This document shows, one piece after another, positions 1-5,836 of a stretch of DNA of 7,029 bases. Location: positions 1 to 7,029 of the forward strand of contig QHOP01000351.1 of NCBI GenBank assembly GCA_003219345.1, read 5' to 3'. Source of the stretch: Verrucomicrobiota bacterium. GTDB taxonomy: Bacteria; Verrucomicrobiota; Verrucomicrobiia; Limisphaerales; AV2. Below the pieces are notes generated by a model, which was not told where the DNA came from, did not search any database, and saw nothing but the letters and a program-made list of their open reading frames with translations. The position numbers and the translations under genes were made by a program. Every line of letters begins with the position of its first letter. Positions within the stretch are counted from its first letter, which is position 1.

Positions 1-1
1 T

Positions 2-829
2 ATGAAAACGACGAAATATCGCCTGATTCTTCCCATGCAGGCCAAAGGTAACGTGGGCAAAAGTCTCGAAATCGTCGCGCGGGCCTGCTGGCTCAACCAA
101 CGCGGCATCCACTGGCAGGGATTTGATCTGGACGGCGACAACCGGACATTATCCAGATTATTCCCCGGTCAAACCAAGCTTGTTCCGTTGAACGGTCAGC
201 CGGACGACCTCGACGAATTGATTTCGATTCTGCGGAAGGCAACCGCCACGCCGGTCACACTCGTTGATCCGCGAGCGCATCTGGACGGGCTGCTGATGAA
301 GGCACTTCACTCGACGCACTTCTTTGAAATCGCCACCGCGCAGAGCATCGGCATCACCATCATGCTGTTTCCGCTCGATGACCTGGACGTAATGACCAAT
401 CTCGATGCAGTCTGCCAGTTCTGCGGCAGTCAGGTTGAATACGTCATTGTCCGAAATCCCGCTCGCGCTCCGAAAACCAGAATGTTCGACGGCAGCGAAT
501 TGGAGCGGGAGCTTTTGAACCTTCACGCAGGCAGTGTCACACTGCCGGTGCTGTCCGAGTTTGTGAAACTCCGGCTCGCCAAATTGGAAGCCGAGCACCA
601 GCGGGGGATTCCGTTCAACGAAGCCATCGGCAACGACGAGCTTGGCTTGGACATCATGGCTCGCGGCGTGTTGCAGGATTGGTTGGGCACGTTGTTCGCC
701 CAATACGACCGGATCGCCGCCAAGCTCCTGCCCACAGTTGAAGCTGCTGGCATCAAGCTCAAGGCCGCGCCGCCCATTGGCGAACCGGCGACCCCGAAAC
801 GCGGCGTGAAGTTGAATCTCATCGGATGA
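2..829 (+). CDS. ParA/TraL/StbB-like P-loop ATPase
   Basis: This is a 275-residue cytoplasmic protein of the SIMIBI (ParA/MinD-type) P-loop class. Visible motifs: a deviant Walker A, AKGNVGKS, at residues 14-21 (signature Lys15, catalytic-loop Lys20, Asn in place of the usual second Gly); an A'-like FDLDGDN at 41-47 with Asp42 and Asp44; and a hydrophobic strand ending in LVDPR at 86-91 in the Walker B/switch II position. The GNVGK form is known from plasmid StbB proteins, and the overall plan resembles TraL of IncP-type transfer regions. Such ATPases act in plasmid positioning, partition or conjugation. The C-terminal third is mostly helical and I do not recognise it. The ATG leaves 13 residues before Walker A, which is normal for the family, but only one base precedes it, so upstream sequence and RBS cannot be judged. 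The stop overlaps the Shine-Dalgarno of the next gene, so the two form an operon. The ATPase fold is fairly sure; the transfer or partition role is inference. Confidence 0.8.
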   Translation: MKTTKYRLILPMQAKGNVGKSLEIVARACWLNQRGIHWQGFDLDGDNRTLSRLFPGQTKLVPLNGQPDDLDELISILRKATATPVTLVDPRAHLDGLLMKALHSTHFFEIATAQSIGITIMLFPLDDLDVMTNLDAVCQFCGSQVEYVIVRNPARAPKTRMFDGSELERELLNLHAGSVTLPVLSEFVKLRLAKLEAEHQRGIPFNEAIGNDELGLDIMARGVLQDWLGTLFAQYDRIAAKLLPTVEAAGIKLKAAPPIGEPATPKRGVKLNLIG

Positions 830-835
830 AAGGAG
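829..835 (+). promoter_or_regulatory. Shine-Dalgarno that sets the start of the second operon gene
   Basis: AAAGGAG lies 5 nt before the ATG at 841 and overlaps the last base of the preceding stop codon. An in-frame ATG at 826 (ATGA overlap with that stop) has no Shine-Dalgarno upstream, so 841 is the better start. The arrangement suggests translational coupling of the two genes. Confidence 0.75.
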
Positions 836-840
836 ACGTT

Positions 841-1815
841 ATGCTTAACTCCAATCTGTTTGAAGATCTGCTGGCCAGTTATCCTGCTGAAAAGCGGGAA
901 CTGGCCCGGCAGGTTTACTACCGTTTCGCCGAAGGCGACAGCACGCAGTTTTTCACCCAACTATTCCTGGTGCTGGACATTTATGCCCACTACGCCGAGC
1001 GCGTCCCACAGGCGGTCATTGAAGCGAATCAAAACGCCCACGCGAACTTCCTCAAGCTGCGCGATGAAATCGGTTTGCTCGCCCAGGCGATAGACCGACG
1101 GAATCTCAACATCACCAACCACGCGGAGCGGACAGACGAACTGTGCCGCGCAGCAGTTGCCAAGTGCAATGAAACCATCGCCCGTTTCGACGCCCTCCTG
1201 AAAGACATCGGCGCTCAGGTTGACACCAAGGCCATTGTTGCAGGTGTGCAAAGGACGCTGGAGACGGGCATCAATCGCGAAATCATTTCGCCCTTTGTCA
1301 GCCGATCCGAGGAGTTGGCCAAACAGGTCATGCCGACATTGATGCGGATTCGAGACGCTTCCGCCGAAGCCAGCCGCATCTGGCCGGAACGGATTTGGAG
1401 AACGGCATGGTTGAGCAGCCTGGCATTCGCGTTGACCCTCACCGTCCTAGCAACCGCTGCTATCTACGCGAAATTCAAAAATTACTATGAGGAAAAAGTT
1501 GCCGAGAAGATCATCGCCGCCGAGCAGGTGATTAACTATAACAAAAACGCATTCCGGGAACTGGCCATTGCGGGCGTGCCCGTAAGGGTGCTCCGAACCG
1601 AGAGCTACGGCGTCATTGATCCGGGCGGATTCGCACTTGTCATCCAGGATGCAGAACGCACTGAGCTGCGCGCCGACAGGGAACGCAGGGACGGTTACAT
1701 CTTTTTCACCAGTCCTCGGAAAGAAAAGCAAATCCAAGGGATGAATCGGGAGACCGAAAAGCTTTCCCGCAACATACCGCAGAAAGGAGTACCAGGAAAC
1801 CTAACCCCAAGGTGA
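841..1815 (+). CDS. Single-pass membrane protein with helical N-terminal region, partner of the ATPase
   Basis: This 324-residue protein (numbered from the ATG at 841) matches no family I can name. Residues 1 to about 185 are almost entirely predicted helix, rich in Ala, Glu, Arg and Leu. The stretch around 65-130 (FLKLRDEIGLLAQAIDRR and onward) could form a coiled coil. One transmembrane helix is clear at about 189-211 (AWLSSLAFALTLTVLATAAIY). After it comes a short charged helix (YYEEKVAEKIIAAEQV), then a small mixed region of about 90 residues ending in a basic tail. There is no signal peptide. The gene follows the ATPase at an overlapping junction and was probably co-inherited with it. 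This recalls the traL-traM order of IncP transfer regions, where a ParA-like protein sits beside a membrane-associated partner; that is an analogy, since I see no sequence signature of TraM. A membrane anchor or scaffold for the ATPase is a reasonable guess. An alternative start at 826 would add five residues. Confidence 0.75.
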   Translation: MLNSNLFEDLLASYPAEKRELARQVYYRFAEGDSTQFFTQLFLVLDIYAHYAERVPQAVIEANQNAHANFLKLRDEIGLLAQAIDRRNLNITNHAERTDELCRAAVAKCNETIARFDALLKDIGAQVDTKAIVAGVQRTLETGINREIISPFVSRSEELAKQVMPTLMRIRDASAEASRIWPERIWRTAWLSSLAFALTLTVLATAAIYAKFKNYYEEKVAEKIIAAEQVINYNKNAFRELAIAGVPVRVLRTESYGVIDPGGFALVIQDAERTELRADRERRDGYIFFTSPRKEKQIQGMNRETEKLSRNIPQKGVPGNLTPR

Positions 1816-1823
1816 CACTCTGA

Positions 1824-4763
1824 CTATTGCGATTTTTGCAAACGGAAAAAGGCGCGGCCAGTCACTTGAACCCGAAAGACCGTGTTCGTGCCGGTAACTG
1901 ACACGTTCGCCCAGGTTGAACCGCTGAGGTCCGGCGCGGATTGCAGGACGAAATTCGTGGCGTCGCGCGGCCAGCTCAACAAAATATCGGTGTTCTCCCG
2001 GTCAATCCGCAGTGCCGGGCCAGACGCATACGGATAAGCGGCGCGCCAGACAAACACGTCAACGACGCCGTTGTTATCACCCCACACCAGGTCCTCAGCC
2101 GAACTGGTAAACGCGGCAACCGTTCCGTCCGCGCTCAAAGCCGGGTAACTGAAACTGACGGAACCGGGCTTCACAGGACCGCCGGTTAAAGCGCGGTTCA
2201 TGCTGATGAGAACGGTCTTGCCTTCCACTAGGTCACGACGATAAAGGCTCACAATGCTGTCATCGAACATACCCGGCGCCAGATCCGTGGCGAAGCTTTG
2301 AAAGAAGACGTAACGGCCGTCAGAACTGATCACCGGGTTGCGCGCGTGCCGGTTGCAAGGGCCGTCGCCCCGGCAATTCACGCTGACTAAAGCGAGAGTG
2401 TTGCTCCAGCAGTCCCGCACATACACTTGTGAGTCGTTTGGCGGCACGTTCCCCGTGCCGGACCCCCTCCGGAACGCGACAAATCGTCCATCAGCACTCA
2501 GGCTCGGAGTGTTGGAGGGCTTAGACAATCCATCGCTAGCTGGACAGGGCACACCGTTCACGGCCTCCACGACGACGACGCCGTCAGAAAAGGCCACATA
2601 GCGGCCATCAGCAGAAATCACGGCTTGGCCGGCATCAGGTCCGCCCGCCATAGAGATAGTCGTTTCCGAGGGCAAATCGCGGACGAAAACCTGATAGCTG
2701 CCATTGTTGAATCCCTTAACGAGGTCTCGAGCCCTGCTTCTAAACACTACTCGCCGGCCATTCGCGCTCAGTGCAGCTTCGGGGTACTCGTCTCCAGTGG
2801 CGGGACCGGTGCCATCGGCATTAACGGTGACCAGCCGCGTTGTTTGCGCGGACAGATCGCGGATGAAATACGCCACGTGTTCATTAGTGTTTCCGGGAAC
2901 CAAATCGCGTCCAGCGTGGTAAAAAAGCACAACCTGGCCATTGCTGCTGATGCTGCCCGTCGGATTGCCGTTGTAACTCCGAGCTAAGGCTGGAGAGCTT
3001 TCCCCATCACTCCCGGAGCCATCCGGGGTCACACTAACCAATTGTGTGGTGTTTTTTTCAAGGTCGCGCACCACCGTCTGAATGGTTCCGGGAGGCACAT
3101 AGTTCGTCACAATGTCCGTCGCCTTGGTTGCAAAGACCACCCAGCGGCCATCGGCGCTGATGGTGGGAAGCGCTGAACCCGCGTTGCCGCTGTGGTCACC
3201 ATTGACATTGACACTCAGCAACTCGATTTGTCCGGTGCGCAAGTCCTCAAGAAAGACATCCGCCACGCCGTTGGTATCGTTTGGCACCAGATCGCCATCA
3301 GTGCTCATAAAAACAAGCCATCGCCCGTCGGCGCTGATGGAGGGATAGCCGCTGCCGGTTCCCGCCCCGGTGTTCAGCCCGTTTGTCGCAACGGAGGCCG
3401 CTTTCAACTCCCCGGACGGAATCAGGTCGTCATCGACGATGCTCACGGCCAGATTAGTCGTGCCATACAAACACGCGCCGCCCGTCGCGTTGCTTAACCT
3501 CAGGCTCAACTCGCGGTTGCACTCGGGTTGCCTATTGTTGATGATGGGCACTGCGATCGAGAATGAAACTTCAACCGTGCCCTCAGCCCCATCGTGACGA
3601 CGGACTTCCACGACCGCGATCCCAGAATTCTCCCAAACATTCGTGCGCGCCGTCGCGAACTCGATGATGCCTGGTCCGACTGCGACGAGGAATTCCGCGA
3701 CCGCTGAGTCGTTCGTGGAAGTTGCCAAGTCGTCCGGTTGGGTCGTTGTGCCTGCGACCGATGAAACGAAGGCTAATTTGCCCGACTGCTTTGGAATCAG
3801 GTTCAGTGTCAGTCGCGCCGTACCAAATGGTGGCAAGGTGCCAAAGTTCACCTGCCACGGAATGCCTCCTTCGCGGAATTCAATCACCTGCCCTTGAGAT
3901 AGAGCATATCCGAGTGGAACAAAATCGTCGCTGCCGCTGCTGAACAGCGTTGCGTCCGAACTGGTGTCCGGGCCGAGATTCGTCACAGTAACAGACAACG
4001 AGAAGGGCCGTCCGGCCTGAATTTCCCTGTCCGGCGGACGTTGAATTCCGACCGCCAGGTCTGCCACGCCGAGGGGCATCCCGACTGAACCGGAGTTGTT
4101 CATGGAGTTGTAATCAAACTCCGTCGTGGTGATGCTGGCTGCCATCTCCGCCCCACCTTCAGCAATGGGCGTCGCTTCAATGGAAATTTCGGCGGTGTTG
4201 CCCGCCGCCAGTGTTCCGGCCTTCCAACGAAGCAGTCCGTTGGTGATGGCATACGTCCCCTGCGAGGGGGTGGCGGACGGGCCGGTTAACTCGACGGGAA
4301 TCGGATGGGTCAATACCACGCTCGTGGCGGTGGCCGGGCCAGCATTGGTGAGCGCGATTTTGTAACGCAGCGGCTGGCCGAGCGGGTTGAGTTGCGGAAC
4401 CAGGATATCCTTAAAGCCTACATCCACCCAATTTGTGTTCGGGGTAAAGTCCAGCGGGTGCGGGCTTGGGGAGCCGCCGAGCTTTTGAGCAGTTTCACGG
4501 GAACTCGCTGCGGAGTCAGTTCGCTTGGGTGTGCCGTCCGGGGAGCGAGGGTGTTGAACTTCAGTTTTTCGAGCGTTAGCCCATAGCGGCGCAGGCGCCA
4601 CAACATTCGATCCCGGTCGTCGGGCATTTGACCGTTTCATCCGTTCAGTCGGCCAACCGCCAATGTCGTTCGTCGGAACGAAACGGGAGGCAATCTCGCT
4701 GGCTGGCGCAGGAGACGCCAGCCAGCAACTTACAACAAAAAACAGGGACGACCTGAATGACAT
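1824..4763 (-). CDS. Large secreted DUF11 / Calx-beta / PD40-propeller protein
   Basis: This 979-residue protein is exported: an n-region with Arg4, the hydrophobic core LFFVVSCWLA and a likely signal peptidase I site near PAPAS at 18-22. Domains in order: a low-complexity basic linker (about 25-105); a DUF11-like beta-sandwich (about 110-225, YKIALTNAGPATATSVVLTH); a second DUF11/CARDB-like sandwich (about 233-360, SLSVTVTNLGPDTSSDATL); a shortened Calx-beta-like segment (about 364-447, ending SIVDDD); eight PD40/TolB-type repeats (about 472-905, core SADGRxVxF...DLV...VFVRDL); and a C-terminal domain (about 915-979, LLSWP...FVLQSAPDL...W...FFRL) of the kind seen on extracellular verrucomicrobial proteins. 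No catalytic motif is visible. A role in binding polysaccharide, protein or cell surface is inference. The start has only a weak Shine-Dalgarno (AGG), but the signal peptide begins exactly there. The gene converges on the operon to its left, with 8 bp between stops. Confidence 0.9.
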   Translation of the reverse strand: MSFRSSLFFVVSCWLASPAPASEIASRFVPTNDIGGWPTERMKRSNARRPGSNVVAPAPLWANARKTEVQHPRSPDGTPKRTDSAASSRETAQKLGGSPSPHPLDFTPNTNWVDVGFKDILVPQLNPLGQPLRYKIALTNAGPATATSVVLTHPIPVELTGPSATPSQGTYAITNGLLRWKAGTLAAGNTAEISIEATPIAEGGAEMAASITTTEFDYNSMNNSGSVGMPLGVADLAVGIQRPPDREIQAGRPFSLSVTVTNLGPDTSSDATLFSSGSDDFVPLGYALSQGQVIEFREGGIPWQVNFGTLPPFGTARLTLNLIPKQSGKLAFVSSVAGTTTQPDDLATSTNDSAVAEFLVAVGPGIIEFATARTNVWENSGIAVVEVRRHDGAEGTVEVSFSIAVPIINNRQPECNRELSLRLSNATGGACLYGTTNLAVSIVDDDLIPSGELKAASVATNGLNTGAGTGSGYPSISADGRWLVFMSTDGDLVPNDTNGVADVFLEDLRTGQIELLSVNVNGDHSGNAGSALPTISADGRWVVFATKATDIVTNYVPPGTIQTVVRDLEKNTTQLVSVTPDGSGSDGESSPALARSYNGNPTGSISSNGQVVLFYHAGRDLVPGNTNEHVAYFIRDLSAQTTRLVTVNADGTGPATGDEYPEAALSANGRRVVFRSRARDLVKGFNNGSYQVFVRDLPSETTISMAGGPDAGQAVISADGRYVAFSDGVVVVEAVNGVPCPASDGLSKPSNTPSLSADGRFVAFRRGSGTGNVPPNDSQVYVRDCWSNTLALVSVNCRGDGPCNRHARNPVISSDGRYVFFQSFATDLAPGMFDDSIVSLYRRDLVEGKTVLISMNRALTGGPVKPGSVSFSYPALSADGTVAAFTSSAEDLVWGDNNGVVDVFVWRAAYPYASGPALRIDRENTDILLSWPRDATNFVLQSAPDLSGSTWANVSVTGTNTVFRVQVTGRAFFRLQKSQ
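2049..3350 (-). repeat. Coding repeats of a PD40/TolB-like beta-propeller
   Basis: Eight copies of a blade motif are encoded here, with cores at about residues 475, 533, 604, 663, 714, 753, 810 and 874 of the secreted protein. The consensus is P-x-[IL]-S-A-D-G-R-x-V-x-F, then D-L-V-P, N-x-x-D-V-F-V-R-D-L and L-V-S-V-N. Spacing varies between about 40 and 70 residues. The fifth repeat is short and lacks the RDL part. The third (SISSNGQ) and fourth (LSANGR) are divergent. Eight cores fit either an eight-bladed propeller or a seven-bladed one plus a degenerate blade. Confidence 0.8.
4698..4726 (-). other. Perfect 11-bp hairpin in signal-peptide codons
   Basis: GCTGGCTGGCG (4698-4708) and its exact reverse complement CGCCAGCCAGC (4716-4726) flank a 7-base loop. 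In the mRNA of the large secreted protein the stem spans about nucleotides 38-66 of the coding sequence, codons 13-22 (CWLASPAPAS). The structure is seen directly; an effect on translation is inference. Confidence 0.7.
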
Positions 4764-4775
4764 GCCTGGTTTTTA

Positions 4776-4958
4776 TCAATAGTAGCGGGCTACGCGCCAG
4801 AAATAAGATGTTTCGCCATTGGGTGCGCTCACCGATTGATTCCAGGTCTGCCGAAATGTCCGGAGTTGCATCGTCCAAGGGCCAATCACACTCGGTGCTC
4901 CTTGAACGCGGCAAATGCCGCCTACTATTGAGTTCCAGGTAACAGTATAGGTTCCATT
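4776..4958 (-). pseudogene. Truncated C-terminal domain remnant of a secreted protein
   Basis: A 60-codon open stretch with no proper start reads as a protein tail and ends in TGA. It begins GTYTVTWNSIVGG, continues VQGAPSVIGPW and TWNQSVSAPNGETSYFW, and finishes RVARYY. An in-frame TAG lies just upstream at 4959-4961. The pattern W-x(8)-[VL]-Q-[GS]-A-P-x-[LV]-x-G-x-W, with a terminal F-[WF]-R-[VL], matches the end of the neighbouring 979-residue protein (FVLQSAPDLSGSTW ... FFRL). Both therefore appear to carry the same C-terminal domain family. Here the remainder of the parent gene is missing and the upstream sequence changes abruptly to GC-rich non-coding DNA. It ends 12 bp before the start of the large gene, so it also forms that gene's leader. 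I read it as the relic of a deleted or interrupted secreted-protein gene. A short expressed peptide is less likely. Confidence 0.6.
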
Positions 4959-5077
4959 CTAACCAACACGCGCTCCGCGCCGCGTCGCCACGCACCCCGA
5001 CGCCCGTGGTGCTTGCTCTGCTCCGCGCCGTGCTCGTTCCGGCTTAAGAACGACGCAGCCGCGTGCGCTTCCGTAGT

Positions 5078-5159
5078 GACGTTGGCTCGGTCGCTCCGCT
5101 ACTTCCTCCGGCCCCTGTTCCCCTCCTTCGGAATCGCTCCGTCTCCCGTCGCCAACGTC
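5078..5159. repeat. 9-bp inverted repeat enclosing a GC-rich segment
   Basis: GACGTTGGC at 5078-5086 is exactly complementary to GCCAACGTC at 5151-5159. The 64 bp between them contain the direct repeat TCGCTCCG at 5091-5098 and 5134-5141. It could be the base of a larger stem-loop. At this GC content a 9-bp match within 80 bp can also arise by chance. Confidence 0.35.
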
Positions 5160-5167
5160 CCAACCGA

Positions 5168-5211
5168 AGCGGCTGGAAACGAAGATACTTCGTTTCCATT
5201 CCGAAACCGCT
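5168..5211. repeat. Long perfect hairpin with outer stem
   Basis: TGGAAACGAAG (5174-5184) and CTTCGTTTCCA (5188-5198) form a perfect 11-bp stem around the 3-base loop ATA. AGCGG (5168-5172) and CCGCT (5207-5211) can extend it as an outer stem with an asymmetric bulge. There is no following T-run on either strand, so it does not look like a classical intrinsic terminator. REP-like palindrome, protein-binding site or RNA structure are possible. Confidence 0.6.
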
Positions 5212-5685
5212 GACGGATCAATGAAATTGCGAAAACCAGTTCGGCTTACACACCAATCGAAAATCGCGCGGACCGCACGTCGATTTATTCCAGGCTCAAT
5301 CCGCCGATTTGCCTTGGCCTATACGGCGGCGCCGAGTCGCGTCCCGCAGTGCGTGAAGTCAGGCAGGCCATTGTATGGCGAAGTCGGAAAGTTCAAGGAT
5401 TCTACGGGTCGGCTCAAACAATCGACTCGCCGCTTTCCGTTCCTCGCTTGACCTTTCCGCCTCCGCCAAGGGGCCTGCTTCTAGGATTTCACGCGCACCA
5501 GCTATTCGCTGCGCGACGAAAATGAACGGCGAGAATGAACGGGCAGGTGTGAAATCGACACTGCTCAAGGCCGCTGCGCTGCCGCAGTGCAGTGGCACGA
5601 ATTGGCGACGGCGTTCTTCTCGTATGCGGCGTGTGACACAAGGCGACACCCGAGGAGCCCGCGGATCGGACCCACACGGGAGCAT

Positions 5686-5709
5686 GTGTGTAGTAAAGTG
5701 TGTAGTAAA
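5686..5709. repeat. Exact 12-bp tandem duplication
   Basis: GTGTGTAGTAAA occurs twice back to back (5686-5697 and 5698-5709) with no mismatch. It sits at the point where GC-rich sequence on the left gives way to AT-rich sequence on the right. On the minus strand the copies read TTTACTACACAC and lie directly before an ATG, but that frame is not convincingly coding. Confidence 0.7.
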
Positions 5710-5836
5710 ATTAGTTCGGAGTTGGTTTTGGGTTAGTATCGAGTTTGAAGAATTTGCTGGATTTTACGGGCAGAAATTGAATATTTTGCCTGTGAAAAGT
5801 GCTTGGGAAATCTCCGAGTCCTGCCTCTGGAGCCAA

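Larger units (their letters stand above)
4959..5836. other. Gene-free region with repeats and a composition break
   Basis: About 880 bp hold no coding frame I can support. The left part (about 4965-5165) is very GC-rich, with a recurring GCTCCG word, including an 11-bp direct repeat GCTCCGCGCCG at 4972-4982 and 5020-5030. A strong hairpin sits at 5174-5198. Around 5559-5590 short complementary words overlap: CTGCG/CGCAG at 5574-5578 and 5583-5587, and CACTGC/GCAGTG at 5559-5564 and 5584-5589. From about 5690 the sequence becomes clearly AT-rich until the end of the outer-membrane gene. Open frames exist (5221-5451 plus, 5359-5685 minus), but they have odd, Arg-rich or Cys/His-rich compositions, no Shine-Dalgarno and no recognisable fold. 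I saw no tRNA T-loop signature, no transposase and no GC-hairpin/T-run terminator. The block may be decayed sequence, an interspersed repeat or a structured RNA locus. Confidence 0.55.

Noticed and set aside
158..703. A 181-codon minus-strand open frame opposite the ATPase gene
   Set aside because: It is antisense to a gene with clear Walker motifs. Its His/Gln/Arg-rich translation looks like a shadow.
826..840. An earlier ATG for the membrane protein, overlapping the ATPase stop
   Set aside because: There is no Shine-Dalgarno before it, whereas AAAGGAG is ideally placed for the ATG at 841.
1821..1850. TTGC-GATTTTT-GCAA as a terminator between the convergent genes
   Set aside because: The stem is only four base pairs and lies within the coding end of the large gene, which is too weak to call.
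3052..3058. A run of seven T (A7 in the large gene) as a slippage site
   Set aside because: It encodes ordinary Glu-Lys-Asn codons in a propeller blade. A7 runs are common by chance and nothing else suggests programmed frameshifting.
5221..5451. A 76-codon plus-strand open frame after the long hairpin
   Set aside because: It is very basic, with no domain, only a weak GGA before the ATG and no conserved context visible. It is more likely random in GC-rich DNA.
5359..5685. A 108-codon minus-strand open frame beginning just after the 12-bp tandem repeat
   Set aside because: It has no ribosome binding site and no recognisable fold, and the other frames over the same stretch are equally open. 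I kept it only as part of the gene-free region.
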